From contig RFVA01000001.1 of assembly GCA_009922685.1 (NCBI GenBank), positions 50,019-114,018 of the forward strand: DNA of 64,000 nucleotides, in the 5' to 3' direction. This document shows, piece by piece, positions 30,274-42,774 of this stretch. The notes beneath the pieces were generated by a model, which saw nothing but the letters and a program-made list of their open reading frames with translations, was not told the DNA's origin and did not search any database. Within the stretch, counting starts at the first letter, position 1. Each line of letters opens with the position of its first letter. Made by a program: the position numbers and the translations under genes. The DNA comes from Gammaproteobacteria bacterium (GTDB taxonomy: Bacteria > Pseudomonadota > Gammaproteobacteria > Methylococcales > Methylococcaceae).

Positions 30274-31275
30274 TCAACCACCGGTCGCATTCATGTGCCT
30301 GAAGATGACCGGTTGTGCCTTGAGATCAAACTCATGTTGCAGGGGCTTCAGATCCATCGCCTCACGAATCGCCGCTTGCAGCGCCTCAGGATCAAAGGGG
30401 TTCTGTCGGAGCCAGGGCTTGAGATCGACCGCATGTTCGTTCCCAAGACAAAGGAGGAGGCGCCCTTCAGCAGTCACCCGGACCCGGTTACAGCTGCTAC
30501 AAAAGTTATGACTGTGCGGCGAAATAAAGCCCACCCGTGTCTTGCTCCCCGCGACTTGATAGTACTTTGAAGGGCCTCCGGTTGTCTCCGTGGAGGCCAA
30601 GAGCTCAACAAAGGGACTCAGTTGTGCCCGAATCTCGTCGCTCGAGACAAAATCCAAAGCCCTGTCGCGTCCATCAAGGATGCCGAGGGGCATTTCCTCA
30701 ATAAAACTGATGTCGATGTCGCGATCGATCGCATAATGGACAAGATCCAGCACCTCATCCTGATTGCGCTCACGAAGAATAACGCTGTTCAGCTTGATAC
30801 CATCAAATCCTATAGCTCGAGCAGCTTCGATCCCTTTGAGTACCGTTGCAAGATCACCAACGCGAGTCATCTCGCGAAATCTCTCAGGCCTTAAGCTGTC
30901 GAGACTGATATTGATCCGGTTAACACCGGCGGCCTTCAGATCCTTGGCTGTCTCCTGAAGTTGGGCTCCATTGGTGGTGATGACTAATTCCCGAAGACCC
31001 TTGAGACGACCCATATCCCTGAGGAGCCCCAAAGCGCCTTTCCGAACCAGTGGTTCACCCCCTGTGACCCGGATCTTACTGACCCCAAGCGCGACAAAGG
31101 CCTCTGCGAGGGCCATGATTTCCTCAAGACTCAGAATCTCACTCCGGGGCAGAAACACCATCTTTTCGCTCATGCAATAAACGCAGCGAAAATCACACCG
31201 GTCGGTAATCGATAGCCGCACATAATTGACCGTGCGTCCGAACCGATCAATAAGAGGCGGTGACGAATGTGGCAT
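30274..31275 (-). CDS. moaA: GTP 3',8-cyclase (molybdopterin precursor synthesis)
   Basis: A 333-residue radical-SAM enzyme that starts molybdopterin synthesis from GTP. The N-terminal SAM cluster is CDFRCVYC, after RLSITDR. The second [4Fe-4S] cluster is in CSSCNRVRVTAEGRLLLC, and the C-terminus ends in the functional Gly-Gly (NATGG). I start it at ATG 31275 (MPHSSPPLIDRFGR) with AGGA seven bases upstream; an upstream extension to 31413 is open but lacks family similarity. The gene is divergent from sucA. Confidence 0.93.
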   Translation of the reverse strand: MPHSSPPLIDRFGRTVNYVRLSITDRCDFRCVYCMSEKMVFLPRSEILSLEEIMALAEAFVALGVSKIRVTGGEPLVRKGALGLLRDMGRLKGLRELVITTNGAQLQETAKDLKAAGVNRINISLDSLRPERFREMTRVGDLATVLKGIEAARAIGFDGIKLNSVILRERNQDEVLDLVHYAIDRDIDISFIEEMPLGILDGRDRALDFVSSDEIRAQLSPFVELLASTETTGGPSKYYQVAGSKTRVGFISPHSHNFCSSCNRVRVTAEGRLLLCLGNEHAVDLKPWLRQNPFDPEALQAAIREAMDLKPLQHEFDLKAQPVIFRHMNATGG

Positions 31276-31453
31276 CAAGGGATCCTGATGTGGAAAGAAG
31301 GAATGATCGATGATTGTCCCATGATCGACAGCATTCACCAAACCAGACCCTCGTTGATCCAAGAACATTACCGCTGGTTGAACTTGGTCCATAATGGCAT
31401 GACTTAGAACCACTGAATGACGATTATCGCCCGTCCATCATTGACGTCAGACC

Positions 31454-34240
31454 ATGAATAAGCTACAGGAGTTATTTGAGGGATCAGCGGCCATTGCCGA
31501 AGATAACCTCGGTTTTCTTGAGGACCTGTTTGCCCGATTTCAGGAAGACCCTGAATCCGTGGATCGCAGTTGGCGCGATAAGTTTAGTGCCCTTCAAGGC
31601 GTGTCCCTCGAGAACCGATTAGACCAAGATGGCGAGGACGAGATGTCAAGGCCTGGGGCCATCAATGCTCTGGCCTTAAGGCAACAGGCGGCGGTTGACC
31701 GTCTCATGATGCACTACCGCACCCGCGGCCATCAGGTTGCCGACAACAACCCTCTAAGAAGCCCACAAGCCACGACCCTGAAGCATCTCGATCCGGCCTA
31801 TTATGGTTTCACCGAAAAGGACTTTGATCAGCTTTTCTACATCGATATTCTTCATCACCAGCGCCAGCTCCCCTTAAGGGAAATCCTGAACCTCCTGAAT
31901 CAGACCTATTGCAAAAGTATCGGCGCTGAATACATGCACATCGTCGATGCCGACGTTCGCGTCTGGATTCAGCAGCGTCTTGAAAATTCAAGAGGCCAAG
32001 CATTTCCTGACCCTGATCATCAAAAAGCGCTCCTCAAAACGCTGACCGCGGCCGAAGGGATCGAACAGGTTCTCCATCGCCAGTACGTCGGTCAAAAGCG
32101 TTTCTCTCTCGAAGGCGCCGAATCACTGATTCCGCTCTTAGACGAGATCATCGAACGAGCCAGCGAAAAAGGTGTCGTCGAAATGGTCATCGGTATGGCC
32201 CATCGAGGACGACTCAATGTCCTCGTCAATCTCTTTGGCAAGCGCCCACGAAGCCTATTCCAGGAATTTGAAGGCACCCACCCCGCCTCCCCCTTAGCCA
32301 GTGCTGGAGACGTCAAGTACCACACCGGCTTTTCCTCGAACATTCAAACGCACCACGGACCGGTCCACATCGCACTGGCATTCAATCCGTCCCACCTTGA
32401 AATCATTGATCCCGTGGTCGAAGGCTCAGTCAGGGCGCGACAGGATCGGCGCAGTGGCCATGGTGAAGAAGAGGTGATGGCCATTTTGATCCATGGCGAT
32501 GCCGCCTTTGCAGGGCAAGGGGTGGTGATGGAAACGCTCAATATGGCGGAAACGCGCGCTTACACCACCGGTGGCACTATCCATGTAGTGATCAATAACC
32601 AGATTGGCTTCACCACCAGTAACCCTTTTGATGCACGCTCGACCCTGTACTGCACCGATGTCGCTAACATGGTTCAGGCCCCGGTTTTCCATGTTAATGG
32701 TGATGACCCCGAAGCCGTGCTTTTTGTCACCCGACTGGCCGTCGACTATCGAATGAAATTTAAGCGTGATGTCGTGATTGACATGCTCTGCTATCGCCGT
32801 CATGGTCATAATGAGGCCGATGAACCGGCGGTCACCCAGCCGATGATGTACCGTTTTATTCGGCAACACGCCTCGGTCAGGCGACTCTATGCGCAGCGAC
32901 TGATTGATAAAGGCTTGATCACCGCTCTGGATGAACGCCAGCTCGAATTAGACTACCAGATGGCCCTGTCTCAGGATGAGATCGTCTCAAGGCCTCTGAT
33001 TGAAGGGGAAGACGTTTTCCCAAAACCCTCTTGGCAGCCTTATCAAAGTCGCGCCTGGCGGACACCTCACACCACGTCGCTCCCACGGCAACAACTGACG
33101 TCGATGGCCCTTGAGATGCTGCGCCTCCCTGAGGGTTTTGCCCTCCACCCACGGGCCCAAGCAATCTATGACAGCCGACGATCCATGGCCTTGGGGGAAC
33201 GACCCATCGATTGGGGATTTGGTGAAATGCTGGCCTATGCAAGCCTCCTCAAGGAAGGGACCGCCATTCGTTTGACGGGACAAGATGTGGGCAGGGGGAC
33301 CTTCTTCCATCGGCACGCCATCGTCCATGATCAGGAAAAGGGGATCCCTTACACTCCGCTTCACCACTTAGCTCCCCCTTCGGCCTCCTTTCAAATCTTC
33401 GATTCCATTCTCTCTGAAGAGGGTGTCTTGGGTTTCGAGTATGGCTATGCGAGCTCTGCGCCTGAGGTCCTCGTCATTTGGGAAGCCCAATTTGGTGATT
33501 TTGCGAATAATGCCCAGGTCGTTATCGACCAATTCATAGCCTCAGGTGAAAGCAAGTGGGGACGGCTGTGTGGATTGACGCTCTTGTTACCCCATGGATA
33601 TGAAGGTCAAGGTCCTGAACATTCATCGGCCCGGATTGAACGGTATCTGCAATTGTGCGCCGAAGACAACATGCAGGTCACCATTCCGACAACGCCTGCA
33701 CAGATCTTCCATCTTTTGCGGCGGCAAATACGGCGCCCCTTTAGAAAACCCCTCATTGTGATGACCCCAAAAAGCCTTCTTCGCCACAAGCAGGCGGCAT
33801 CATCCCTCGATGAACTAGAGCATGGCGCCTTTTTAGCGGTCATCGGGGACACAACCCAAAAGCCTAAAGAGAACATTCGACGGGTTATTCTTTCCAGCGG
33901 AAAAATCTACTACGATCTCCAAGCGGCTTCGCTGGACCAGGTCGCTTTAATTAGGGTCGAACAGCTTTATCCTTTTCCAGACAGCGAACTTGCAGCAGAA
34001 CTGGCACAATATCCCTCCATGGACGCTTTAGTCTGGTGCCAGGAAGAGCCGGAAAATCAGGGGGCATGGCGCTACATCCAGCACCATTTCTTGAACCAGG
34101 CGCCTTCGGCCCTCCCCCTCCAGTACGCTGGCCGGGCCGTCTCGGCCGCACCGGCCGTCGGACAATACCAGCGCCATATCGTTGAACAAAAGCGCGTCGT
34201 CGACGAGGCCCTCAAAGGCCCCCTGACGCCCACCGGATGA
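31454..34240 (+). CDS. sucA: 2-oxoglutarate dehydrogenase E1 component
   Basis: A 928-residue thiamine-diphosphate enzyme that decarboxylates 2-oxoglutarate and passes succinyl to E2. The N-terminal helix [22 protein letters not shown] is typical of bacterial OdhA/SucA. Core motifs are [49 protein letters not shown], the TDP motif [10 protein letters not shown] with [16 protein letters not shown], and the transketolase-like part [14 protein letters not shown]. sucB follows 16 bases later. No sdh or lpd gene lies next to them, so E3 comes from elsewhere. Confidence 0.95.
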   Translation: MNKLQELFEGSAAIAEDNLGFLEDLFARFQEDPESVDRSWRDKFSALQGVSLENRLDQDGEDEMSRPGAINALALRQQAAVDRLMMHYRTRGHQVADNNPLRSPQATTLKHLDPAYYGFTEKDFDQLFYIDILHHQRQLPLREILNLLNQTYCKSIGAEYMHIVDADVRVWIQQRLENSRGQAFPDPDHQKALLKTLTAAEGIEQVLHRQYVGQKRFSLEGAESLIPLLDEIIERASEKGVVEMVIGMAHRGRLNVLVNLFGKRPRSLFQEFEGTHPASPLASAGDVKYHTGFSSNIQTHHGPVHIALAFNPSHLEIIDPVVEGSVRARQDRRSGHGEEEVMAILIHGDAAFAGQGVVMETLNMAETRAYTTGGTIHVVINNQIGFTTSNPFDARSTLYCTDVANMVQAPVFHVNGDDPEAVLFVTRLAVDYRMKFKRDVVIDMLCYRRHGHNEADEPAVTQPMMYRFIRQHASVRRLYAQRLIDKGLITALDERQLELDYQMALSQDEIVSRPLIEGEDVFPKPSWQPYQSRAWRTPHTTSLPRQQLTSMALEMLRLPEGFALHPRAQAIYDSRRSMALGERPIDWGFGEMLAYASLLKEGTAIRLTGQDVGRGTFFHRHAIVHDQEKGIPYTPLHHLAPPSASFQIFDSILSEEGVLGFEYGYASSAPEVLVIWEAQFGDFANNAQVVIDQFIASGESKWGRLCGLTLLLPHGYEGQGPEHSSARIERYLQLCAEDNMQVTIPTTPAQIFHLLRRQIRRPFRKPLIVMTPKSLLRHKQAASSLDELEHGAFLAVIGDTTQKPKENIRRVILSSGKIYYDLQAASLDQVALIRVEQLYPFPDSELAAELAQYPSMDALVWCQEEPENQGAWRYIQHHFLNQAPSALPLQYAGRAVSAAPAVGQYQRHIVEQKRVVDEALKGPLTPTG

Positions 34241-34256
34241 TCCTTTAGGAAGGCCT

Positions 34257-35462
34257 ATGCGTATTGAAGTGCTTGTCCCTCAACTCCCGGAGTCTGTCTC
34301 CGATGCGATCCTTGTTAGCTGGCATTCAAAGGCGGGTGACTCTGTCGAAAAGGATCAATCTTTGCTTGACCTAGAGACAGACAAGGTCGTCCTCGAAGTG
34401 CCGGTTCCGACATCAGGCACCCTTCTTGAAATTCGTCGTAGCCCGGGCGATGTGGTCACTAGTGGCGATCTTCTGGCCGTGATTGAGACCTCGGCTGAAC
34501 AGAGGCAGATGCCCGCCCTGACCTTGAGTCCCGAGCCTGAATCCCAACCGGAGCCGAACGCCCCTGCGGCAGCACTTGAACCCCCGGTGAGCCCCGCGGT
34601 CCGTCGCCTTTTAACCGAACACCAATTATCACCGACCGATATCCCCGTCGAGGGAAGGATCAGCAAACAGGACGTCCTCAATTTCATCGAACGACGCGAT
34701 CACCCAGACATGCCCAAAAGATCCATCGAGCAGACGCCCGTGAACCTCACTCGCCCCTTGATTCCTCTGGAGCGCCGAGTGCCGATGACCAGAATCCGGG
34801 CAAGGATTGCAGAACGCATGGTCGAAGCGCAAAAGACGACGGCGACGCTAACAACCTTCAATGAAGTGAATCTCGAGAAGGTATTCTCACTTCGTCAGCA
34901 GCATCGCGCTCGCTTTGAGAGCGTCCATGGCGTCAAACTTGGATTGATGTCCTTTTTTGTCAAGGCCTCTGTCGAAGCACTCAAACGGTTCCCGATCATC
35001 AACGCCTCACTGGATGGACAGGACATCGTTTATCACGATTCGTACGATATCGGGATTGCCGTCACCACGGAACGGGGACTCGTGGTCCCTGTCCTCAAGA
35101 ATGCTGACCATTTGGGATTTGCTGAGATTGAAAAAGCGATCAACGATTATTCGTTGAGAGCTCGTGATGGCAAATTGCACTTCGAAGAACTGACCGGCGG
35201 CACTTTCACCATTACCAATGGCGGTATTTTTGGATCCATGCTGTCGACCCCCATTCTGAATCCGCCTCAAAGTGCGATTCTCGGGATGCATGCCATCAAG
35301 GACAGGCCTGTGGTCGAGGACGGACAAATCGTCATTCGCCCCATGATCTATCTTGCTCTCTCCTACGATCACAGGATCATCGACGGTCGTGACGCGGTGT
35401 CCTTCTTATTCACCATTAAGGAACTTTTAGAGGACCCCTCACGTTTGTTACTCAATCTTTAA
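34257..35462 (+). CDS. sucB: 2-oxoglutarate dehydrogenase E2, dihydrolipoyl succinyltransferase
   Basis: The 401-residue E2 core of the complex. A lipoyl domain (residues 1-78) carries the lipoylated Lys in [17 protein letters not shown] Pro/Glu-rich linker leads to the E1/E3-binding domain ([15 protein letters not shown], then [12 protein letters not shown], ~105-140). The catalytic domain ends with [15 protein letters not shown], where His and Asp act. The protein forms an operon with sucA and ends convergently with rimI. Confidence 0.95.
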   Translation: MRIEVLVPQLPESVSDAILVSWHSKAGDSVEKDQSLLDLETDKVVLEVPVPTSGTLLEIRRSPGDVVTSGDLLAVIETSAEQRQMPALTLSPEPESQPEPNAPAAALEPPVSPAVRRLLTEHQLSPTDIPVEGRISKQDVLNFIERRDHPDMPKRSIEQTPVNLTRPLIPLERRVPMTRIRARIAERMVEAQKTTATLTTFNEVNLEKVFSLRQQHRARFESVHGVKLGLMSFFVKASVEALKRFPIINASLDGQDIVYHDSYDIGIAVTTERGLVVPVLKNADHLGFAEIEKAINDYSLRARDGKLHFEELTGGTFTITNGGIFGSMLSTPILNPPQSAILGMHAIKDRPVVEDGQIVIRPMIYLALSYDHRIIDGRDAVSFLFTIKELLEDPSRLLLNL

Positions 35463-35505
35463 AAGCGAAAGAATCAAGGGTCCCCGCCGGATTCTGGCCC
35501 CTTTG

Positions 35506-36054
35506 TTAGCCGAGCATCCTAGCCATCACAATGGCATCTTCTCGTCCATGACGCGCTGGATAGTAGCCTTTGCGGGTACCGATCTCATTGAACCCCATAC
35601 TGCGGTAAAGCTTAATCGCCTTGGGATTTGAGGGGCGAACTTCAAGAAACATGCTATCGGCTTTAAAACGGGTGGCTTCCTGAATCAGGTGATTGAGGAT
35701 CATACGGCCAATACCCCGTCCTTGATAATCTGGCGCTACACAGACATTGAGAACATGAGACTCACCGGCACCGATCGTTGAAATACCATAACCGACCACG
35801 TCACGGGCGCGCTCGGCAATCCAGCAGTGATAACCGATCTTGAAGCAGCTTCTAAAGGTCTCAAGCTCCCAATGAAATTCATAAGCAGACGTCTCTATGG
35901 CGAACAAGCGATCAATGTCGGCCCGCACCATCGGCCTCAGGTTTACTTCGGCGTTTTCCACAAGCGAAGGAAAATGTTTGTAATAAAAAGAAACCTCAGC
36001 GTCATACGTCATCCAGCGTCGCGCCTTGTCCAAAATATCAAAGAAGAAGTCCAT
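35506..36054 (-). CDS. rimI: ribosomal-protein-alanine N-acetyltransferase
   Basis: A 182-residue GNAT acetyltransferase. The acetyl-CoA loop is VAPDYQGRGIGRMIL, preceded by SHVLNVCV, and followed by FLEVRPSNPKAIKLYRSMGFNEIGTRKGYYP, the RimI signature, where the Tyr-rich end is typical. RimI acetylates the N-terminus of ribosomal protein S18. The N-terminus is ~35 residues longer than E. coli RimI (MDFFFDILDKARRW...). ATG 36054 overlaps the udg stop by 17 bases with GAGGG six bases ahead, so coupling is likely; an internal start cannot be excluded. Confidence 0.85.
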   Translation of the reverse strand: MDFFFDILDKARRWMTYDAEVSFYYKHFPSLVENAEVNLRPMVRADIDRLFAIETSAYEFHWELETFRSCFKIGYHCWIAERARDVVGYGISTIGAGESHVLNVCVAPDYQGRGIGRMILNHLIQEATRFKADSMFLEVRPSNPKAIKLYRSMGFNEIGTRKGYYPARHGREDAIVMARMLG

Positions 36055-36772
36055 TCGAGGCCCTCTTGACAGTGGCGCCGGCCAGAGTCTGCCGGGCTAG
36101 TTTCAAATCCTCCCAGGCTCTTCGCTTTTCCGTCTGGGCACGTAAAAGATAGGCTGGGTGGTAGGTCACCACTAATGGAATCCCATGGTAATCGTGTACA
36201 ACCCCCCGTAGTTTTCCAATGGGCGTCGTGGTCTTGAGAAGATGCTGGGCGGCAATCCGACCTACAGCCACCAGTATCGATGGTGAGACCAGCTGTAACT
36301 GATCAAGCAAATAAGATTCACAAGCCTCCGCCTCAAAGGGTAAGGGATCTCGATTCCTGGGAGGCCGGCATTTAAGGACGTTTGCAATATAGACGGTTGA
36401 GCGTTCTAGCCCCAAAGCCTTAACCATTTCATCCAGAAGCTGTCCCGCTCGGCCGACAAAGGGCTCACCCTTGAGATCTTCCTGTTCCCCAGGAGCCTCG
36501 CCAATGAACATCCAGCGGGCCTCTTCATCACCGGTACCAAAGACGGTCTGGGTCCGAGTCTCATGGAGCGGACAGCGCTGACAGTCACGCACCTTTGCTT
36601 TAAGGCTCGTCCAATCGGTCAGGCCATCAGGGCAGTCGCCTGCCGGACTCATAGCTTCCTGTAATCTCGACACCGCCAAAGGACCATGGGGCGGCGAGAG
36701 ATCCCTCAAAGTCCACGTATCGATCCCCATGATCTTGAGACGCGCGTTACGCTGGGATTCCATGCCCGTCAC
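36038..36772 (-). CDS. udg: uracil-DNA glycosylase, family 4
   Basis: A 244-residue iron-sulfur uracil-DNA glycosylase that removes uracil from DNA. Motif A is GEAPGEQED, motif B is VVTYHPAYLLR. Four cysteines fit the [4Fe-4S] set of family 4: CQRC, KCRPPRNRDP and the EACESYLL helix. The N-terminal ~45 residues are a variable extension often seen where the gene was annotated as a DNA polymerase-related protein. It is followed by rimI with overlapping codons, and leuA lies 17 bases upstream. Confidence 0.9.
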   Translation of the reverse strand: MTGMESQRNARLKIMGIDTWTLRDLSPPHGPLAVSRLQEAMSPAGDCPDGLTDWTSLKAKVRDCQRCPLHETRTQTVFGTGDEEARWMFIGEAPGEQEDLKGEPFVGRAGQLLDEMVKALGLERSTVYIANVLKCRPPRNRDPLPFEAEACESYLLDQLQLVSPSILVAVGRIAAQHLLKTTTPIGKLRGVVHDYHGIPLVVTYHPAYLLRAQTEKRRAWEDLKLARQTLAGATVKRASNGLLL

Positions 36773-36789
36773 TCCTTGATCACCGAACT

Positions 36790-38337
36790 TCAGACCTTAC
36801 CCGTCACCTGAGGGTGCATGCGGGTGGTGGGCAGCAAAAGCTTGTTGACCGCATTGAGGTACGCCTTGGCCGATGCAATCACGATGTCGGTATCAGCCCC
36901 CTGTCCATTCACGATACGCCCTCCTTTCTCAAGGCGTACCGTGACTTCGCCCTGCGCATCCGTCCCGGTTGTAATGCTGTTGACCGAATAGAGCAGCAGC
37001 TGAGCGTCGGTTTTAAGAACCGCCTCAATCGCCTTAAAACTTGCATCGACGGCTCCGCCTCCGGTCGCCGTGGCGGTCATTTCTTCCTGGTCCAGTCGAA
37101 CCGTCACTCGCGCCATGGGTACTTCACCCGTCTCGCTACAGACTTTGAGCGCCACCAGTTTCGTCCCCTCTTCTTCCGAAGAGCCAGCGGCATCGGTAAT
37201 CAGAGCCTGAAGGTCTTCATCGAAGATGTCATGTTTCTTGTCGGCGAGTTCTTTAAAACGGGCAAAGGCATCATTGAGCTCGGCTTCTGAAGTAAAGTCG
37301 ATCCCAAGTTCGTGCATGCGGGTCTTGAAGGCGTTGCGGCCGGAGTGCTTCCCGAGAACCATCCGGTTGGCACTCCAGCCAACATCCTCCGCGCGCATAA
37401 TTTCATACGTTTCCCGGTGCTTGAGGACACCATCTTGGTGGATGCCGGATTCATGAGCAAAGGCATTCGCTCCGACAATGGCTTTATTGGGCTGTACCGG
37501 GAATCCAGTGATGTTCGACACCAGTTTGGAACAGGCCACAATCTCCCGCGTATCGATCGTGGTATGACAAGGGAAGACATCCTGACGTGTCGTCACCGCC
37601 ATCACCACCTCCTCGAGAGCGGCATTGCCTGCCCGCTCGCCGAGCCCATTGATGGTGCACTCGACCTGGCGTGCGCCATTGATCACGGCCGATAGCGAAT
37701 TGGCCACGGCCAGCCCAAGGTCGTTATGACAATGAACAGAAAAAATGGCTTTATCGGCATTCGGGATTCTCTCGCGTAGCCGCCGGATGGTATGACCAAA
37801 GGGTTCAGGCAAACTGTAGCCGACGGTATCGGGAATATTGAGCGTGGTCGCGCCAGCTTCAATGACGGCTTCTAGGATCCGGCAAAGGAAATCCTCTTCA
37901 GAGCGACCCGCATCCTCGGGGGAGAACTCTACATTATCCGTATATTGGCGCGCTCTTTTGACGGCCTTAACCGCATGGGCTATGACCTCCTCAGGGGACA
38001 TCCGAAGTTTCAGCTGCATGTGAATCGGGGACGTCGCAATGAAGGTATGGATGCGCGATTGAGCCGCCTCCTTGAGTGCCAATCCAGCCTGATCAATATC
38101 CCGATCCAGTGCTCTTGCAAGACCACACACGACGCTATCGCGAATGGTTCGTGCCACCGCCTGAACGCCCTCAAAATCTCCGGGGCTTGCCGCAGGGAAG
38201 CCCGCTTCAATCACATCGACCCGGAGTCGCTCTAGCGCCTTAGCGATTCGAACCTTCTCATCACGGGTCATTGATGCGCCGGGACTCTGTTCCCCATCTC
38301 GCAGGGTGGTATCAAAAATAATGAGTTTCTCGCTCAT
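36790..38337 (-). CDS. leuA: 2-isopropylmalate synthase
   Basis: A 515-residue enzyme that condenses acetyl-CoA with 2-oxoisovalerate, the first step of leucine synthesis. The catalytic TIM barrel begins [18 protein letters not shown], with the metal-binding [15 protein letters not shown] (HXH). The linker region has [17 protein letters not shown]. The C-terminal ~120 residues form the leucine-sensing LeuA dimer domain, so feedback inhibition is expected. It is downstream of pssA on the same strand, a common ilvBNC-pssA-leuA order. Confidence 0.95.
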   Translation of the reverse strand: MSEKLIIFDTTLRDGEQSPGASMTRDEKVRIAKALERLRVDVIEAGFPAASPGDFEGVQAVARTIRDSVVCGLARALDRDIDQAGLALKEAAQSRIHTFIATSPIHMQLKLRMSPEEVIAHAVKAVKRARQYTDNVEFSPEDAGRSEEDFLCRILEAVIEAGATTLNIPDTVGYSLPEPFGHTIRRLRERIPNADKAIFSVHCHNDLGLAVANSLSAVINGARQVECTINGLGERAGNAALEEVVMAVTTRQDVFPCHTTIDTREIVACSKLVSNITGFPVQPNKAIVGANAFAHESGIHQDGVLKHRETYEIMRAEDVGWSANRMVLGKHSGRNAFKTRMHELGIDFTSEAELNDAFARFKELADKKHDIFDEDLQALITDAAGSSEEEGTKLVALKVCSETGEVPMARVTVRLDQEEMTATATGGGAVDASFKAIEAVLKTDAQLLLYSVNSITTGTDAQGEVTVRLEKGGRIVNGQGADTDIVIASAKAYLNAVNKLLLPTTRMHPQVTGKV

Positions 38338-38525
38338 GCATCACTCTCTCAAATCAAATCGCAGCGAATTGCAAGTCCTTATGGCGGGAACCCTTGGAGC
38401 TCTATCGCACTGAATAGCAACTAAAATCGAACATCCCCAGTCACGCCGCCCTTAACAGACGTCCTTCACTATAGGCCGCCAGAACCACTGAGACAACGGA
38501 AGTTTTGGGGGGGATCAAACCCTCC

Positions 38526-39269
38526 TCAAGCGCGTCGTTCGGTCCGGATTCGGCGACGGCGCCCCAAGGTTAACACTAACCCCGATAGCGCATAAACGGT
38601 GAATAAGGTAAACAGAACCAAGGGCGGATTGGTGAAGAGAAATGCGAAGATGAGCATGACCAAAATGGCCCAGAGGAAGGAAACACGACCATGCAGATCA
38701 ATATCCTTAAAGCTGTAGTAACGAAAATTACTCACCATCAAAAGACCGGTGGATACGGTCAAGCCGAGGGCGGCGTAACGAATGGATTCAAGCGGCCATT
38801 CGTATTTAACCGAAACCCAGACAAAGCCCGCGAGAACGGCGGCGGCGGCGGGACTGGGTAAGCCTTGAAAGTAACGTTTGTCCTGAACGGCCAGCTGAGT
38901 ATTGAAACGGGCCAATCGGAGTGCGGCGCCGGCTGCATGCACAAACACAGCGACCCAGCCCGCCTTACCGAGACTCGCCAGGGCCCAGGCATAGATGACC
39001 AAGCCCGGCGCCACCCCGAAGGAAACCATATCTGCCATGCTGTCGTATTCAGCACCAAAGGCGCTTTGTGTATTGGTCAAACGAGCCACACGACCATCCA
39101 GCCCATCTAAGATCATCGCAATGAAGATTAACTCGGCAGCCATCTCAAAGCTGCCGTTCATGGCCGAGGTAATGGCGTAAAACCCGGAGAAAAGGGCCGC
39201 CGTAGTTAATAAATTAGGAAGCAGATAAATGCCGCGGCGCCGGTGTTTCTTGGGAGTATCCTGTTGCAT
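38526..39269 (-). CDS. pssA: CDP-diacylglycerol-serine O-phosphatidyltransferase
   Basis: A ~247-residue integral membrane enzyme that makes phosphatidylserine, precursor of phosphatidylethanolamine. The CDP-alcohol phosphatidyltransferase motif is complete: DGLDGRVARL, then GAEYDSMADMVSFG (DGX2ARX8GX3DX3D). About seven hydrophobic spans follow the basic N-terminus KKHRRRGIYLLPN. I start at ATG 39269 (MQQDTPKKHRRRG); a GTG at 39323 would add 18 residues. The C-terminus is basic (RRRRIRTERRA). It follows the ilvC terminator, so it may need its own promoter. Confidence 0.9.
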   Translation of the reverse strand: MQQDTPKKHRRRGIYLLPNLLTTAALFSGFYAITSAMNGSFEMAAELIFIAMILDGLDGRVARLTNTQSAFGAEYDSMADMVSFGVAPGLVIYAWALASLGKAGWVAVFVHAAGAALRLARFNTQLAVQDKRYFQGLPSPAAAAVLAGFVWVSVKYEWPLESIRYAALGLTVSTGLLMVSNFRYYSFKDIDLHGRVSFLWAILVMLIFAFLFTNPPLVLFTLFTVYALSGLVLTLGRRRRIRTERRA

Positions 39270-39370
39270 CGGGTGTCCGAAGGTGTGAATCCTGGGGGGG
39301 TTAATCGCATCGAAACGAAGCACGATGACTTGATCAGGATGTCATGAACGACCCCGATAGCCAAGAGGCC

Positions 39371-39407
39371 CCATAAAACAAAGGGTGAGACTAGCTCACC
39401 CTTTGTT
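39371..39407 (-). terminator. rho-independent terminator after ilvBNC
   Basis: On the minus strand a perfect 13-bp stem (39407-39395 with 39389-39377) and 5-base loop end in GTTTTATGG, 18 bases after the ilvC stop. It separates ilvBNC from pssA-leuA. Confidence 0.85.
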
Positions 39408-39425
39408 CGAGTTCAAGACCTGAAA

Positions 39426-40481
<1,056 letters not shown>

Positions 40482-40976
40482 TTAGGCGTGTAGTCCACGT
40501 TCGCCGCGAGGGATTCCGGTGGTTCCGGAGCGAACGACCTCAATGATATGGTCGTCTGCGATGCCCCTCAGGAAAGCATCCAGTTTGGATTTTTCACCCG
40601 TCACTTCGATCACAAAGCTGGTCGGGGTCACATCCAGAATATTGCCGCGGAAGATATCGCACAGGCGGGTAATTTCCTCGCGCATCTCGCCCATCGCACG
40701 AACCTTGACCATCATCAGCTCACGCTCAATGTGGGGCGACTCCGAAAGATCCACCAGCTTCACCACATCAATCAGCTTATTAAGCTGCTTGGTGATCTGC
40801 TCGACAATTTCATCACTACCGGAGGTGACCAGCGTCATCCTCGACATCGAGGCGTCTTCGGTAGGAGCGACCGTCAGTGTTTCAATATTGTAACCGCGCG
40901 CTGAAAAGAGCCCGGCGACCCGCGATAGGGCGCCCGCTTCGTTTTCGATCAAAATCGAGATAATGTGCCGCTTCAT
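40482..40976 (-). CDS. ilvN: acetolactate synthase small subunit
   Basis: A 164-residue regulatory subunit (IlvN/IlvH type). An ACT domain fills the first ~75 residues: ISILIENEAGALSRVAGLFSARGYNIETL, the classic opening that binds valine. A second ACT-like domain forms the rest (MVKVRAMGEMREEITRL). It gives the synthase valine feedback control. Its start overlaps the ilvB stop by four bases, so they are coupled. Confidence 0.94.
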   Translation of the reverse strand: MKRHIISILIENEAGALSRVAGLFSARGYNIETLTVAPTEDASMSRMTLVTSGSDEIVEQITKQLNKLIDVVKLVDLSESPHIERELMMVKVRAMGEMREEITRLCDIFRGNILDVTPTSFVIEVTGEKSKLDAFLRGIADDHIIEVVRSGTTGIPRGERGLHA

Positions 40977-42703
40977 GCGAGTTCCCTATCCGTGCTGACC
41001 CCCGGGGCCATGCGCATCTCATGATGCCCCTTGCCGGCTTCGATCATCGGATAAACGTTTTCAGCAGGATCCGTCAGGATATCTAAGAACACCGTCCGAT
41101 CCTTCAACCGGAAAGCCTCTTCAAGCGCTGGCCGAACATCACCCGGTTGCTCCACCCGGATACCCACATGGCCATAAGCCTCAGCGAGACGAACGAAGTC
41201 AGGAAGCGTCTCGAGATAAGATTCGGAATAGCGGCTTTCATAGGAAAACTCCTGCCATTGCCGAACCATCCCCATGTAACCATTATTGAGATTGATCACC
41301 TTGATGCCGGTCCGGTACTGCAGCGCCGTCGCTAGTTCCTGGATACACATTTGAATGCTGGCCTCGCCAGTGATACAGGCCACATCGGCCTCGGGATGTC
41401 CCAGTTTGACACCAATCGCGGCGGGTAACCCAAACCCCATGGTGCCAAGACCTCCGGAATTGATCCAGCGCCTCGGCTCGTCAAATTTATAGAACTGTGC
41501 CGCCCACATCTGGTGTTGACCGACATCCGAGGTCACAAAGGCCTGGCCACCGGTGACCTCCCATAGTTCCTCAATGACCCGCTGAGGCTTAATCTTAGGG
41601 CTGTGTCGATCAAAACCGAGGCAATCAAAGGCGCGCCAACGTTCGATTGACGCCCACCAATCACTAATATCCTGGGAGGACGCCTTAAAGTCAGACGCCT
41701 TTAAGACGGTCATCATCTCTTCCAAGACGGTCTGAACGTCACCGACGATCGGGATATCAACCCGCACAGTCTTTGAAATCGATGCTGGATCGACGTCAAT
41801 ATGGATAATTTTTGCATCGGGACAAAACTGGGCGAGCTGACCGGTCACACGATCATCAAAACGAGCACCGATGGCCAGCAAGACATCACACTGATGCATA
41901 CCCATATTGGCTTCATAGGTCCCGTGCATACCGAGCATGCCAAGGAACTGACGATCCGTCGCGGGATAGGACCCAAGGCCCATCAGGGTCTGAGTGATGG
42001 GGAATCCAAGGAACCGCGTGAGATCAATCAGGGCCTTGGAGGCATTCCCCAGGATCACCCCACCCCCGGTATAAATCATGGGCTGCCGCGCACCTTGAAG
42101 CAGGTCAACCGCCTTCTTGATCTGCCAGTGATGCCCTTTGACCTGAGGATGATAGGAACGAATCTCTACCGTCTTGGGGTATTCGTACGGAATCTTGACC
42201 TTGGGATCGGTAATATCTTTGGGAATATCGACCACCACCGGACCTGGGCGGCCGGTCGTTGCAATATAAAAAGCTTTCTTGATGGTTTCAGCGAGTTTCG
42301 AGAGATCGCTGACGAGAAAGTTGTGCTTGACGCAAGGCCTAGTGATCCCGATGGTGTCGCATTCTTGGAAGGCATCACTACCGATCACTGCACGCGGGAC
42401 CTGCCCGGTCAGAACCACCAGGGGAATGGAGTCCATGAAGGCGGTTGCAATACCTGTCACGGCATTGGTCGCACCAGGCCCTGAAGTCACGAGGACCACG
42501 CCCGGCTTGCCGGTTGATCGGGCATAACCATCGGCAGCGTGGGTGGCACCCTGTTCATGACGAACAAGAATATGACGAACGTCATCCTGCTGGAACAACG
42601 CATCATAGATGTGCAGCACCGATCCGCCGGGATAACCGAAGATGTACTCGACGCCCTCGTCCTTCAAACACCGGACTACGATTTCAGCACCGCTGAGCTC
42701 CAC
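40973..42703 (-). CDS. ilvB: acetolactate synthase large subunit
   Basis: A 576-residue thiamine-diphosphate enzyme making acetolactate and acetohydroxybutyrate. Motifs: VEYIFGYPGGSVLHIYD, the catalytic Glu in LVRHEQGATHAADGYAR, SGPGATNAVTGIATAF and the TDP motif GEASIQMCIQELATALQYRTGIKVINLNN. Translation starts at GTG 42703, with AGGG and a spacer of about 9 bases upstream. It heads the operon ilvB-ilvN-ilvC. A promoter-like pair lies 72-100 bases upstream. Confidence 0.95.
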   Translation of the reverse strand: MELSGAEIVVRCLKDEGVEYIFGYPGGSVLHIYDALFQQDDVRHILVRHEQGATHAADGYARSTGKPGVVLVTSGPGATNAVTGIATAFMDSIPLVVLTGQVPRAVIGSDAFQECDTIGITRPCVKHNFLVSDLSKLAETIKKAFYIATTGRPGPVVVDIPKDITDPKVKIPYEYPKTVEIRSYHPQVKGHHWQIKKAVDLLQGARQPMIYTGGGVILGNASKALIDLTRFLGFPITQTLMGLGSYPATDRQFLGMLGMHGTYEANMGMHQCDVLLAIGARFDDRVTGQLAQFCPDAKIIHIDVDPASISKTVRVDIPIVGDVQTVLEEMMTVLKASDFKASSQDISDWWASIERWRAFDCLGFDRHSPKIKPQRVIEELWEVTGGQAFVTSDVGQHQMWAAQFYKFDEPRRWINSGGLGTMGFGLPAAIGVKLGHPEADVACITGEASIQMCIQELATALQYRTGIKVINLNNGYMGMVRQWQEFSYESRYSESYLETLPDFVRLAEAYGHVGIRVEQPGDVRPALEEAFRLKDRTVFLDILTDPAENVYPMIEAGKGHHEMRMAPGVSTDRELA

Positions 42704-42774
42704 GCCACTTCACCCTGTCGCTATGCCGCAGGATGATAATAAAGACCCTGAAGCTGTTGAAAAAAAGACTGATA